From Deinococcus sp. KSM4-11 (GTDB lineage: Bacteria > Deinococcota > Deinococci > Deinococcales > Deinococcaceae), in assembly GCF_004801415.1 (NCBI RefSeq), contig NZ_SSNX01000006.1, positions 196,038 through 260,037 of the forward strand: 64,000 nt of DNA, given 5' to 3'. The notes beneath the pieces were generated by a model. That model saw nothing but the letters and a program-made list of their open reading frames with translations. It was not told the DNA's origin and ran no database searches. This document shows, one piece after another, positions 8,548-18,900 of the stretch; within the stretch, counting starts at the first letter, position 1, and each line of letters starts with the position of its first letter. The position numbers and the translations under genes are program-made.

Positions 8548-9006
8548 ATGCAGGAAGGACTGGCGGTTGTCACCCTTGTTCTGGTGGGCCTGATGGTGGG
8601 CGTGGAGGTCTGCGTCGCGGCCTTCGTGAATCCGACCTTTGACCGGCTCCCGAATGGCGGCGGCCTGGCTGCCCGCAGCGACGGCGCCCGGGTGCTGGGG
8701 CGGGTGATGCCGGTCTGGTACGTCGGCTCCGTCCTCTGCAGCGTCGGGTGGGCCGTGCAGACCTGGGGTCGTCCGGAGGCGTTGACCGTGGTGGTGGCCG
8801 CTGCCCTGCTGGTGGTGAGCGTCGTCCTGTCGGTCATGCTGCTGGTGCCGATCAACTCACAGGTGGCGCAGTGGTCATCCACGGGCGCCCCGGCGAACTG
8901 GCGGGAGCAGGTTGGACGATGGGACCGCCTTCACGTCCTCCGGGTGGCCATCCTCGTCATCGCGTTCACACTGCTGGTTCTTTCGGGCGTCAGCCACTCA
9001 GCCTGA
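8548..9006 (+). CDS. DUF1772 (anthrone oxygenase-like) membrane protein
   Basis: 152 residues from ATG 8548, which has GGGAGG and GGAGG upstream; the longer frame from 8503 would put the operator inside the coding region and is unlikely. Four membrane spans are visible: at 4-26, around 50-75, 80-100 and near the C-terminus (VLRVAILVIAFTLLVLSG). The middle has NPTFDRLP and a polar loop with RWDRLHVLR, as seen in DUF1772 proteins. The family is linked by annotation to anthrone oxygenases and to TetR-controlled detoxification genes, but the activity is rarely proven. The last nine bases overlap the convergent peptidase gene. Confidence 0.75.
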   Translation: MQEGLAVVTLVLVGLMVGVEVCVAAFVNPTFDRLPNGGGLAARSDGARVLGRVMPVWYVGSVLCSVGWAVQTWGRPEALTVVVAAALLVVSVVLSVMLLVPINSQVAQWSSTGAPANWREQVGRWDRLHVLRVAILVIAFTLLVLSGVSHSA

Positions 9007-9753
9007 CTTTCCGATCAACTTGCGCACTACGGCGTCGTACCCTTCGGGATACACCGGGAACATCTGCCGCGCCTGCGTGTTCCACAGCACCTCAAAGCTG
9101 TGATAGCTCAGATACGCCAGGGGCCCCACCATGCTGTCACTTACCCAGAACACCCGGGCCTGATCGTCATAGCCGCGTACCACCCGGAAGTGGTTGATGT
9201 GCCCTGGACGATCGAACCATTGCAGGACGATCACAGGAATCCCGAGCGACAGCAGGCGCTTGACCTGGGCTGGCTGGCCCTGCCGGACGGCGATGGTCTT
9301 GAGTTTGAAGCGCGCCAGCTCAGGCGCGATGGCGCTGATCTGCATAAACGCGTCACCGGTGCGGGTGGTGCGCTGGATGACGTCCTGACCGATGTGAACA
9401 CGGTAGAAACCCAGAACCGAGGACAGGGCGCTGGGCCCGCAGTTGTTGTAGGTCTGGAAATCGAAGCTCAGGCCCTGCAGATAGGTTCTCACCGGAAGGG
9501 CGTCGCCGACCGGCAGCCACTCACTGAGGGGCACCCAGCCGATGAAACTGGCCACGGTGGCCGCGGGGGGTGAACTCCACGCCACGGGGCCCGAGACGCC
9601 GGTCGGATCAGGACGCGGCAGGACAAGGCCGGTGTTCGACCGCGCGGACGCCATCATGACGCAGCCGAGCAGACAGAGCGCCGCACTGCGCCGGCCCCAC
9701 ACGTGGATCGCCATCATGGCGGGCTGGCCGCAGGACACACTGGAATGAGGCAT
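8998..9753 (-). CDS. Secreted C39-like papain-fold cysteine peptidase
   Basis: 251 residues in the longest frame; an internal ATG at 9714 or 9711 gives MAIHVWGRRSAALCLLGC as the signal sequence and may be the real start. The mature part has FDFQTYNNCGPSALSSVLG (catalytic Cys, about residue 105), a VIVLQWFDRPGHINHFRVV segment with the catalytic His, and YDDQARVFWVSD with the Asp. This order matches the peptidase C39-like (PF13529) group found as exported proteins in Deinococcus and relatives. LLGC could be a lipobox, so a lipoprotein is possible. No transporter is adjacent, so it is probably not a bacteriocin-processing enzyme. Confidence 0.75.
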   Translation of the reverse strand: MPHSSVSCGQPAMMAIHVWGRRSAALCLLGCVMMASARSNTGLVLPRPDPTGVSGPVAWSSPPAATVASFIGWVPLSEWLPVGDALPVRTYLQGLSFDFQTYNNCGPSALSSVLGFYRVHIGQDVIQRTTRTGDAFMQISAIAPELARFKLKTIAVRQGQPAQVKRLLSLGIPVIVLQWFDRPGHINHFRVVRGYDDQARVFWVSDSMVGPLAYLSYHSFEVLWNTQARQMFPVYPEGYDAVVRKLIGKSG

Positions 9754-10023
9754 GCAGGTGAATCATAAAGGGTCGTGAGGCCCTGGGACGCAGTCGTATG
9801 GAGTGAGTGCCGGTGGCCCGCAGGTCTGCCCGGACTTGCTCCTTCCGGCAATGCTCCGGAGGGACAATCCAACCAGGGCACCTGGTTCTCATTCCAGACG
9901 GTGGGCACGAACACGTGAGCTGCTCTACCCACTTCGCATAGGCGAGGTGATTCACTTCGGAAATCGACGGATCGGGTGGTCGCGCTGCCTTGACGTCCCG
10001 TAACCCCTGATTTACCCTCGGGC

Positions 10024-11166
10024 ATGCCCTCCCCGGTTCAGAGCGCCGTGCCACTGCATTGCCAGGTTCGCGCCCGGCGCGAAGCGCTGCACCTGCGATC
10101 CGGCGAGCTGGCGGCGCAGTGCGGAATCACGCGTCAGGCGCTGCATTCCATCGAAACGGGCGTCTACGCGCCGAACACGGTCGTCTCCCTGCGGCTTGCC
10201 CAGGCGCTGTCGTGCCGGGTCGAAGACCTCTTCACGCTGGTCGAGGATCAGGTCACCGCCCAGGTCCTCAAGCCCCCGCCCCTGGACGGCAGCCGGGTGC
10301 AGCTCGCGTGGGTGGGCGAACGCCTGCTGGCGTTCCCGGTGTCCGGTGAGGCCGGCTGGGGCCATCCGGCAGACGGCACGATCTCCACGCCGCCGGGCCT
10401 GCCAGCCGGGCACGTGTCCGTCCAGCTGTTCACCGAGCAGGGGCTGGCCCGGAGAACGGCCGTCTTGATCGGGTGTGATCCTTCATTAGGGGTCGCGTCG
10501 AGCCACGTGGGCCGCCAGCATCCGGACACCCGGCTGTTGTGGCAGTCAGCGTCGAGCCTGCAGGCCCTCAAGGCGCTCGCCCGCGGCGAGGCACACGCGG
10601 CGGGCATCCACCTCTGGGACGCCCGGTCTGGCGTGTCCAACCTGCCGTTCGTCCAGCAGGAACTCCCTGGCCGGCGGGTTCACCTCTACACGTTGTGGTC
10701 ATGGGAGCAGGGCCTGCTGGTCGCCCGGGGCAATCCCCACGGGATCACCGGCATCAAGGACCTGCAGCGACCCGAACTGCGGATGGTGAACCGGGAGCGC
10801 GGCTCGGGCAGCCGGGTGCTGCTCGACGCGTGGCTGGCGGAACTCGAGCTCCCGCCCATGGCGCGCCGCCGCCTGCCCGGGTATCACGACGAAGCCCAGA
10901 GCCACCTGGACGCGGCCGCTCAGGTGGCGTCCGGCCACGCCCACGTGGCCCCCGGCCCACGCTCGGCGGCTCAGGCACTGGGGCTGGACTTCATTTCCCT
11001 GCAGACCGAGCGCTTCGATCTGGCCGTCCCGGACGAACATCTCACCCACCCTGCCATCGCTGCGCTGCTCAGCGTCGTGCAGCACCCCACCTTCCGTGCC
11101 GAGATCGCGTCCCTGGGCGGCTACGACCCATCCCACGCCGGAGAACACTGGCAGACGACCAGCTAA
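10024..11166 (+). CDS. HTH-XRE regulator fused to a periplasmic-binding-protein-like domain
   Basis: 380 residues. Residues 12-70 form an XRE helix-turn-helix (RARREALHLRSGELAAQCG, TRQALHSIETGVYAPNTV, SLRLAQALSCRVEDLF). Residues about 160-365 form a PBP-like domain of the PF12727 type (ALARGEAHAAGIHLWD, RGNPHGITGIKDL, RMVNRERGSGSRVLLD). This fusion is known as a one-component sensor of molybdate or related ligands. modA starts 41 bases after its stop on the same strand, so it probably senses molybdate and controls this transport locus. Confidence 0.87.
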   Translation: MPSPVQSAVPLHCQVRARREALHLRSGELAAQCGITRQALHSIETGVYAPNTVVSLRLAQALSCRVEDLFTLVEDQVTAQVLKPPPLDGSRVQLAWVGERLLAFPVSGEAGWGHPADGTISTPPGLPAGHVSVQLFTEQGLARRTAVLIGCDPSLGVASSHVGRQHPDTRLLWQSASSLQALKALARGEAHAAGIHLWDARSGVSNLPFVQQELPGRRVHLYTLWSWEQGLLVARGNPHGITGIKDLQRPELRMVNRERGSGSRVLLDAWLAELELPPMARRRLPGYHDEAQSHLDAAAQVASGHAHVAPGPRSAAQALGLDFISLQTERFDLAVPDEHLTHPAIAALLSVVQHPTFRAEIASLGGYDPSHAGEHWQTTS

Positions 11167-11207
11167 GCCGAACCCCACTGCGCTCGCCTCCTCCCCCTGG
11201 AGTCCCC

Positions 11208-11969
11208 ATGCTCAAGACCGTTGCCCTCACCGCCGTCCTCCTGACTGCCAGCGCCGCCGCCGCCGCCAACCTCACGGTGTTCGCCGCCGCGTCGCTGACC
11301 GACGCCTTTACCGAACTCGGAAAGGCCTTCGACGCCCAGAGCGGCAACACGACCACCTTCCAGTTTGCCGGCTCTCAGGCGCTGCGCACCCAGCTCGAGA
11401 ACGGTGCGAAGGCCGACATCTATGCCAGCGCCAATGACGCCCAGTTCACCCCACTGGTCACCAAGGGGCTGATCGCGGCCGGGCAGCCCTTCGTGCGGAA
11501 CAAGCTCACCCTGATCGCGCCGAGGAACAACCTCGCCCTCCAGACCCTGAACGACCTGAGCAAACCGGGCCTGAAACTGGTCATCGCCGACAAGACCGTG
11601 CCGGTAGGCGATTACACCCGGCGCATGCTGGCGGCCATCGACAAGTCGGGCACCTACGGCAAGGACTTCTCGGCCCGCACCCTGAAGAACGTGGTGAGCG
11701 AGGAAACCAACGTGCGTCAGGTGGCCCTCAAGGTGCAGCTCGGCGAGGCCGACGCGGCCGTCGTGTACACCACAGACGTGACACCCATCCTGAAGCCGCT
11801 CGTGCGCGTGATCGCCCTGCCCAGCCGCTTCAACCAGAGTGCCTCGTATCCCATCGGGGTGCTCAAGGGCTCTGCCAGCCCCGTGGCGGCCCAAGCGTTC
11901 GTGACCTTCGTGCAGTCCGCCGCCGGCCAGAAGATTCTCAAGAAGTGGGGCTTCCTCAGCCCGCAGTGA
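11208..11969 (+). CDS. modA: Molybdate ABC transporter, substrate-binding protein
   Basis: 253 residues from ATG 11208 with GGAG eight bases upstream. A signal peptide (MLKTVALTAVLLTASAAAAA) is followed by NLTVFAAASLTDAFTELGK, FQFAGSQALRTQLENGAKADIYASA and QVALKVQLGEADAAVVYTTDV, which are the ModA signature blocks with the Ser residues that hold the oxyanion. It binds molybdate (and likely tungstate) outside the membrane and hands it to ModB. Neighbours are the HTH-PBP regulator upstream and mop downstream. Confidence 0.95.
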   Translation: MLKTVALTAVLLTASAAAAANLTVFAAASLTDAFTELGKAFDAQSGNTTTFQFAGSQALRTQLENGAKADIYASANDAQFTPLVTKGLIAAGQPFVRNKLTLIAPRNNLALQTLNDLSKPGLKLVIADKTVPVGDYTRRMLAAIDKSGTYGKDFSARTLKNVVSEETNVRQVALKVQLGEADAAVVYTTDVTPILKPLVRVIALPSRFNQSASYPIGVLKGSASPVAAQAFVTFVQSAAGQKILKKWGFLSPQ

Positions 11970-12010
11970 TCTGCTCCACCTGAGCCATACGCCTTCCAAG
12001 GAGTTCCACC

Positions 12011-12220
12011 ATGCAGATCAGCGCCCGCAACACCCTATCCGGCACTGTCAAATCCATCACCCTCGGGAACGTCAATGCCGAGATTGTCCTGGAACTTCCG
12101 GGCGGCGTGGAGCTGACCTCGACCATCACCCGCCACTCTGCCGAGCGGCTGGGCCTCGCGGTCGGCCAGCCTGCCTCCGCGATCGTCAAGTCCAGCGACG
12201 TGATGATCGGGGTGGAGTGA
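12011..12220 (+). CDS. mop: Mop-type molybdate-binding protein (single TOBE domain)
   Basis: 69 residues, AAGGAG upstream of ATG 12011. The whole protein is one TOBE/Mop domain: SARNTLSGTVKSITLGNVN, EIVLELPGGVELTSTITRHS, GLAVGQPASAIVKSSDVMIG. Mop proteins (molbindins) form hexamers that store molybdate in the cytoplasm. Its place between modA and modB fits intracellular molybdate buffering. Confidence 0.93.
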   Translation: MQISARNTLSGTVKSITLGNVNAEIVLELPGGVELTSTITRHSAERLGLAVGQPASAIVKSSDVMIGVE

Positions 12221-12221
12221 C

Positions 12222-12422
12222 TTGCGCCACTTCCTGACCGCCCCGGCACTGGTGGCCCTGGTCAGTGGCGCGACGCTGGCCCAGACACCGCCGGCCCCGG
12301 AACCGGTCACGACCTACACGGCAGCCGGCCAGAGCTTGACCTATACGGGCGATCTCAAAGGAGGCCGTTGCGTGAGCAACCTGATTAGCCTGCAGGTGCT
12401 CCTAGCACCCAGCGGCCAGTGA
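12222..12422 (+). CDS. Small secreted protein between mop and modB
   Basis: 66 residues from TTG 12222, one base after the mop stop, with GGTGGAG overlapping the end of mop. Residues 1-20 form a signal peptide (FLTAPALVALVSGATLAQ), then a short Pro/Thr region and GDLKGGRCVSNLISLQVLL with one Cys. No known domain is seen. It may be a short exported accessory of the transporter or the front of a decayed gene; tight spacing in the operon favours expression. Confidence 0.5.
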   Translation: MRHFLTAPALVALVSGATLAQTPPAPEPVTTYTAAGQSLTYTGDLKGGRCVSNLISLQVLLAPSGQ

Positions 12423-12456
12423 GGGTGATCCGGCGGCTTCCGGCGGACCACCGCTC

Positions 12457-13257
12457 TTGAGGCGCGCTCGCCAGCAGCAGATGGCACCGCTGCCACTGCT
12501 GCTCAGCCTGCTGATGGCCGCTTTTCTGCTGCTGCCGACCCTGGTGCTCCTCACGCGTGGGCTCACGGCGGACTTCTTGCCCACGCTGGGCAGCCCGGCC
12601 GTCACCGACGCCCTGCGGGTGAGCCTGCTCACCACTGGAATCACGCTGCTGCTAACCCTCACGCTGGTCACGCCGGTGGCCTATCTGCTGGCCCGTTCCC
12701 GCTTTCCCGGCCGCACGGTGCTGGACACGCTGCTCGACCTGCCGATCGTCCTGCCCCCGGTCGTGGCGGGCGTGGGGTTGCTGTTGACCTTCGGGCGCAG
12801 CGGACTGCTCGGCCCGCCCCTCGAACTGGCCGGGATCAGCATCGCGTTCTCGCCGGCCGCCGTGGTGATGGCACAACTGTTCACGTCAGCTCCGTTCTAC
12901 CTGCGCACTGCGAAGGCAGGCTTCGGCTCGGTCGACCGTGAGGTGGAGGCGGCGGCCCGCACCGATGGTGCCGACGCCTGGGCCGTGTTCCGCTTCATCA
13001 CGTGGCCGCTGGCCTTCCCGTTCCTGCTCGAGGGTCTGGTGCTGACCTGGGCGCGGGCGCTGGGCGAGTTCGGAGCCACCATCCTGTTCGCCGGTTCGCT
13101 CCAGGGCAACACCCGGACGATCACCCTGGCCATCTACGGCGCGCTGGAGTCCGATCTGGCCCCGGCGCTGGTGCTGTCGGCCGTGATGGTGCTGCTCTCG
13201 TTCGCGGTGCTGCTGGCGGTGCGCCTGCTTGCCGCCCGCCGCGCTGAAATGGCCTGA
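12457..13257 (+). CDS. modB: Molybdate ABC transporter, permease
   Basis: 266 residues from TTG 12457 (or ATG 12481, eight codons later). Five to six membrane spans are visible, and the cytoplasmic EAA loop reads VEAAARTDGADAWAVFRFITWPLAFP, where the ATPase docks. TLVTPVAYLLARSRFPGR and DLPIVLPPVVAGVGLLLTFG are typical ModB blocks. It forms the membrane channel for molybdate delivered by ModA. No modC ATPase gene follows, so the energy subunit must be encoded elsewhere. Confidence 0.93.
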   Translation: MRRARQQQMAPLPLLLSLLMAAFLLLPTLVLLTRGLTADFLPTLGSPAVTDALRVSLLTTGITLLLTLTLVTPVAYLLARSRFPGRTVLDTLLDLPIVLPPVVAGVGLLLTFGRSGLLGPPLELAGISIAFSPAAVVMAQLFTSAPFYLRTAKAGFGSVDREVEAAARTDGADAWAVFRFITWPLAFPFLLEGLVLTWARALGEFGATILFAGSLQGNTRTITLAIYGALESDLAPALVLSAVMVLLSFAVLLAVRLLAARRAEMA

Positions 13258-13688
13258 CCCGGATCAGTCAGCCCAACACATGGCAGGCGAGGGCCTGGAG
13301 GCGGCCCAGTCGAGTCTGGCTGCGCGCCGCAAAGCGACGAAGGTTCAGAGGAACGCCGTGCCGGTGTCCCTGCCCATCAGACTGTAATGACCATCTGCCC
13401 TTGGGGTTCAGCAGTTTCGACAAGCTGCGGCGCGATGTGGCGATGGTGGAAATGCCGGTATTGCCTGCCGAAAAGCGGGAGAGTGGCCAAGCCATTCCAC
13501 AGCCCTTCAGGGCGCCACGGGAGGCCATGCTCACGACGGTTCAGCCTGTCTTCCCGCCCCTCTCAGCAGCCTTGTGGCCCATACTTCGCCCAGCTTCATG
13601 CCTGCGCACCCTTCACGTTCAATGAACAACAGCCCAACTTCGCGTTCTTGACACTCAGAAGCCAGGGTGCGATTCTTCAGACCTCAGG
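13258..13688. other. Intergenic region, no gene recognised
   Basis: Short frames on both strands here lack ribosome sites and family resemblance. A minus-strand frame at 13268-13534 ends in an Arg/Leu-rich stretch (RRFAARSQTRLGRLQALACH) that could be a transposase scrap, but this is not firm. Confidence 0.4.
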
Positions 13689-13756
13689 TTTGTAACCGCT
13701 CACATTCTGGCCCAGGTCAGAACCCTACGCCCGCATGTTTTGTAAACGGTTACAAA
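13689..13756 (+). promoter_or_regulatory. Pair of LacI-type operators upstream of the lacI-family gene
   Basis: TTTGTAAACGGTTACAAA at 13739-13756 is a near-perfect palindrome around a central CG with one mismatch, the classic LacI/GalR operator form. A second, weaker copy beginning TTTGTAACCG lies at 13689-13706. Both precede the LacI-family start at 13782, so autoregulation and control of the downstream sugar operon are likely. Confidence 0.75.
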
Positions 13757-13781
13757 CTGCGTGTCTGCCCGGAGGTCGCGT

Positions 13782-14735
13782 ATGTCCCGTCCCACCATTC
13801 ATGACATTGCGCGGCTGGCGGGCGTCAGCACGGGCACGGTCAGCCGGGTGATCAATGGACACAACACCGTGGCCGTACGCACCCGCCAGCAGGTGGAGCA
13901 GGTCATGCGCGCCATGGACTATGCGCCGGATCCAGCTGCCCGCCAGCTGTCCTGGAGGACGGGGCACACGGTCGGCCTGTCGACCATGGCGGGAGATCCG
14001 CTGCTGAGTCCCTACCAGGTGCTTTTTCGCCGCTCACTGGAGGCGCGTACTTCGCCCGCCGGGGTGCAGCTCATCGACCTGCACGGCGACCTGCCGCTGG
14101 GCCGGCTCCCGTCCGCTGTGGTACTGATGCACATCAAGGACGGCGACGCGCGCCTGACGCTGCTGGAGGAACGGGGGGTGCCCCTGGTCATGATCGGGCA
14201 CCATGAGCGGCACAGCTGGGTCGCGCCGGATGACCGCGCCGGCGCCGCCCTCGCCACCCGCCAGCTCACGGAGGCCGGACACCGCCAGCTCCTGTTCGTG
14301 GGGGCGGGCGAGAGCCAGGTGGCCCGCGACCGCGAGGAGGGCTTCTTGCAGGCCGCCCGCGCGGTGAACGCGGCCGTGGCGACCCTGCCCGGCGGGTACA
14401 CCGCCCTTGACGGGTACCGGACGGTACGCCGCGCGTGGGAACAGGGGCTGCGCTTCACCGGCTGCTTCGCCGAGACCGACGAGCAGGCAGTCGGTGTGGT
14501 CGCGGCGCTCGAAGACCTCGGGCTGGACGTGCCGGGCCAGGTGTCGGTGGTGGGCTTTGACGGCCTGCCCGAGCTGCCGCTGCCTGTTCCCCTCACCACC
14601 GTCTCCCAGGACATCGACCGCATCGCGGAGGTGGCGCTGGGCCTCGTACAGGAGGCGCTGGCCGGTGAGCCACCCCGCGGCGAGTACGTGCCCGTGCGCC
14701 TGCAGCCGGGTCAGACGGTGGCGCGGCCACCATAG
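13782..14735 (+). CDS. LacI-family transcriptional regulator
   Basis: 317 residues from ATG 13782 (GGAGG upstream); the frame extends to GTG 13761, but the HTH normally starts right at the N-terminus. HTH: TIHDIARLAGVSTGTVSRVINGH, hinge region to about residue 60, then a PBP-like sensor domain ending PVPLTTVSQDIDRIAEVAL. It lies 59 bases before a CUT1 sugar-binding protein gene on the same strand, and operator palindromes lie just upstream, so it most likely represses the following sugar-uptake and glycosidase genes until an oligosaccharide is present. Confidence 0.92.
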   Translation: MSRPTIHDIARLAGVSTGTVSRVINGHNTVAVRTRQQVEQVMRAMDYAPDPAARQLSWRTGHTVGLSTMAGDPLLSPYQVLFRRSLEARTSPAGVQLIDLHGDLPLGRLPSAVVLMHIKDGDARLTLLEERGVPLVMIGHHERHSWVAPDDRAGAALATRQLTEAGHRQLLFVGAGESQVARDREEGFLQAARAVNAAVATLPGGYTALDGYRTVRRAWEQGLRFTGCFAETDEQAVGVVAALEDLGLDVPGQVSVVGFDGLPELPLPVPLTTVSQDIDRIAEVALGLVQEALAGEPPRGEYVPVRLQPGQTVARPP

Positions 14736-14794
14736 CGCCATATCGGCGTTGTTCCGTCCAATTCAGGCCCTTTCACCCCGTATTCGGAGGTTCT

Positions 14795-16027
14795 ATGAAA
14801 CGCACCACCTGTCTGTCCGTGCTCGCCCTCACGCTTCTCGGCCAGTCTGCCCTGGCGCAGACCACCATCAAGATCAACGGCTACGCCGGCCAGGATCCGG
14901 CCATCGTGGGAGACCTGATCAACCGCTTCGTGAAACCCGCCCTCGCCAAGGACAAGATCACGGTGACCTACGAGCCGCTCCAGGGCGACTACAACCAGCA
15001 GCTGACCACCCAGCTCGCGTCGGGAACCGCCGGTGACGTGTTCTACCTGCCTGCCGAAACCCTCGATACCTATGTGGCCACCGGCAAGATCCTGCCGCTC
15101 AACGGTCTGGTGAATACCAGCCCCTTCATCAAGACGCTGAACACGACCTTCACCCGCAACGGCCGCCTGTACGCCATCTCCAAGGATTTCAACACCCTGA
15201 CCCTGGTGTACAACAAAGACCTCTTCGATGAGGCCAAGGTCGCCTACCCCGACAACAACGACACCTGGACCAGCCTGCAGACCAAACTGGCGGGCGTGAA
15301 AAAGGCGCTCGGCAATGATTACTACGGCATCTGCCTGGCGCCCGACTACGCCCGCATGGGCCAGTTGGCCTTCTCGGCTGGCTGGAAGGCCTTCGACGCC
15401 AAGGGCAAGACGAACCTGCTCGACCCGAACTTCCAGAGTGCCTTTAACTTCTTCACGGGCCTGGCCAAGGACAAGGTCGGCATCCAGCCCAGCGAGATCT
15501 CGCAGGACTGGTCCGGCGGGTGCCTGAAGACGGGCAAGGTGGCCGTGGCCATCGAGGGCAACTGGATCGTCGGCTTCCTCAAGGACAACGCCCCGAACCT
15601 GAAGTATGGCACCGCCCTGATGCCGAAGAACGACAAGACCGGCAAGCGCGGCAACTTCCTGTACACCGTCGGCTGGGCCATCAACGCGAACACCAAGAAC
15701 AAGAACGCGGCCCTGAAGGTGCTGAACCTGCTCACCAGTCCGCAGGTGCAGCAGTACGTGCTCGAACAGGGCCTCGCCATTCCCAGCCGCTCGGCCCTGA
15801 GCAACAACGCGTTCTTCAAGAAGACCGACGCCGGCGCGCAGAACTCGGCCGCCGTGTTCCAGGGGGCGTCCGACGGCACCGTGTACGGCTACGCCTTCGG
15901 CCCCAAGGGCCCCGACTGGGCCAAGCCGATCAACACCGCCCTGGCGGCCGTGCTGAGCGGACAGATGAGCGCCGCTGACGCCCTGAAGAAGGCACAGGCG
16001 GACATGAACACCCTGCAAAGCCGCTGA
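14795..16027 (+). CDS. CUT1 ABC transporter, sugar-binding protein
   Basis: 410 residues; CGGAGG precedes ATG 14795. A signal peptide (LSVLALTLLGQSALAQ) leads to TTIKINGYAGQDPAIVGDL and a family 1 extracellular solute-binding fold (SGTAGDVFYLPAETLDTYV, AISKDFNTLTLVYNKDLFDEA, GKVAVAIEGNWIVGFL). It catches an oligosaccharide and delivers it to the two permeases that follow. A debranching-type glycosidase downstream suggests an alpha-glucan or maltooligosaccharide substrate, though this is inference. A strong hairpin separates it from the permeases. Confidence 0.93.
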   Translation: MKRTTCLSVLALTLLGQSALAQTTIKINGYAGQDPAIVGDLINRFVKPALAKDKITVTYEPLQGDYNQQLTTQLASGTAGDVFYLPAETLDTYVATGKILPLNGLVNTSPFIKTLNTTFTRNGRLYAISKDFNTLTLVYNKDLFDEAKVAYPDNNDTWTSLQTKLAGVKKALGNDYYGICLAPDYARMGQLAFSAGWKAFDAKGKTNLLDPNFQSAFNFFTGLAKDKVGIQPSEISQDWSGGCLKTGKVAVAIEGNWIVGFLKDNAPNLKYGTALMPKNDKTGKRGNFLYTVGWAINANTKNKNAALKVLNLLTSPQVQQYVLEQGLAIPSRSALSNNAFFKKTDAGAQNSAAVFQGASDGTVYGYAFGPKGPDWAKPINTALAAVLSGQMSAADALKKAQADMNTLQSR

Positions 16028-16039
16028 GTCACCGGGCTC

Positions 16040-16076
16040 GGGGATGGAGGGGTCAGAGTACTGCCCCTCCATCCCC
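16040..16076 (+). terminator. Strong hairpin between the sugar-binding protein and permease genes (processing/attenuation element)
   Basis: A perfect 13-base inverted repeat, GGGGATGGAGGGG (16040-16052) and CCCCTCCATCCCC (16064-16076), with an 11-base loop and no T run. Such hairpins between binding-protein and permease genes protect the upstream mRNA from 3' decay or partly stop transcription, giving far more binding protein than permease. Confidence 0.8.
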
Positions 16077-16115
16077 GGCGCCCTTCACCCTGACGCCCAC
16101 CGGCGGGAGGCTGCC

Positions 16116-17209
<1,094 letters not shown>

Positions 17210-17213
<4 letters not shown>

Positions 17214-18751
17214 GCGCCCCGGCCCTGCCCCGCAGCGGCGCGCGCTTCACCTCGCCGCAGGATCAGGAACGCTGGCTGGCCCGCCGCCGCTGGGCGCGGG
17301 CGGGCTGGCTGTACACCTTCATGATCGTGATGAGCTTCTTCTTCCTGGGGCCCTTCCTGATGGGCGTGCTCAGCAGCGTGAAGGACAACCCGAACGAGTA
17401 CCCGCCCCGCCTGATCATCCCGCAGTTCAGCCCCGCTTCCATTTCCCGCGCGTGGACACAGGGCGTGCAGGGTGCCGGCGACGGCTGGAACGGCGGTCTG
17501 CGTCCGGGCCGCAGCGTGACCTTCGACGTCAGCGTGGATTCGCCGCAGGGCGCGCCCCAGGCCCCGCCGTCGGTCGCGCTGTTCACCTACCAGCCGACCA
17601 GCCTGGTCGCGCTGGCCAAGCAGGCCCAGGCCCGCGACTACGCGCAGGTCAAGACCGAGCAGACCGGCGTGAGCGGCACCGTCCACACCTACCGCACCAC
17701 TGTCACGTATCCGCCCCTGACCACACAGACGGGCGAGGTCGTGCAAGCCAAACTCGGCCCAGTCAGCGACCACCTCACGGCCCTGCTGCCCGGCGGGCAG
17801 AGCGTGGATGTGACGCTCGACACGCCACAGGCACAGTCTCACCAGTACGACCTCTCGGAAACCCAGCCGGTGGAACTGGTGAAATCCGGCGGCAAATACC
17901 TGCTGCTCGGGCCGGTCTTCCAGCGCACGCCGCTGCAGGTGGACGTGCAGCGCGGCCAGCGCATCACCGCCAGCACGCTGCCGCCCAGCGACCAGCAGAA
18001 CTTCGACCGCTCGTTCGCCTACCGCAACATCACGCCCGGCGTGCTGGGCTACACCTTCAACAACTACCGCCGGGCCTTCGACGAGACGACCAACCCACAG
18101 ACGGGGCAGAGCCTGTTCCTGCGCTGGGTGGGCAACTCCTTCCTGTACGCGGCCCTGCGCGTGCTGGCCGCCATTCTGTTCTGCTCGCTGGCGGGCTATG
18201 CCCTGGCGCGGCTCGACTTTCCCGGCAAGAACGTGATCTTCGTGGTGGGTGTGCTGTTCGTGCAAATGGTGCCCGGTCAGGTCAACCTTGTCAGCAACTA
18301 CGTGCTGCTGCGCGACCTGCACCTGCTGAACATCTGGGGCCTGTGGCTCCAGGGCCTGGTCGCGGCCGGCGGCGTGTTCCTGATGAAACAGTTCTTCGAG
18401 GGCATGCCGCGTGAGCTGGAGGAATCCGCCAGCATCGATGGTGCCGGCCCGTTCACGACCTTCTGGCGGGTCATGCTGCCGCAGGCTGGCCCGGCCCTGA
18501 TTGCGCTCGCCATCACGCAGTTCCAAGGGGCATGGAACGACTTCTTCTGGCCGGTGGTGCTGCTGCGGCAGAACACCGACTTCACGCTGACGGTGGGGCT
18601 GTCGAACTTCCGCTCCGCGTATGGTGGACAGGGCGACTACGGCCTGATCCTGGCCGGCGCGGTGCTCAGCGCCATCCCGGTCATCATCGTCTTCGTGGTG
18701 TTCCAGCGCTACTTTGTGGATACCGGAGCCGACAGCGCCGTGAAGGGCTGA
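17210..18751 (+). CDS. CUT1 ABC transporter, permease 2 (MalG-like) with large periplasmic insertion
   Basis: 513 residues against about 280 for ordinary MalG-like proteins. The first span (LYTFMIVMSFFFLGPFLMGVL) is followed by a roughly 240-residue soluble insertion (Thr/Val/Gln-rich, beta-type, with FDVSVDSPQ and VDVTLDTPQ repeats), then the remaining spans and the EAA loop ELEESASIDGAGPFTTFWRVMLP. Starts at GTG 17210 in a 4-base overlap. The insertion would face the outside and could contact the binding protein. No ATPase gene is in the operon, so it must use a shared MsiK-like one. Confidence 0.92.
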
Positions 18752-18900
18752 GGCGCTGGCCCTGCGAGAACCACAGCAATACAGGTGGCCCTGCGGTCGC
18801 TGTACGGCCCGTCGGCTCCATCCCCATGATCCGGAATCCACGCCGGCCCATATCCGCTCCTGCCCGCCCCCTGGCGCGGGCGTCAAACCAAGGATCAGCC

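Noticed and set aside
13268..13534. Possible transposase scrap on the minus strand
   Set aside because: Only a short Arg/Leu-rich tail looks transposase-like; no inverted repeats or catalytic residues.
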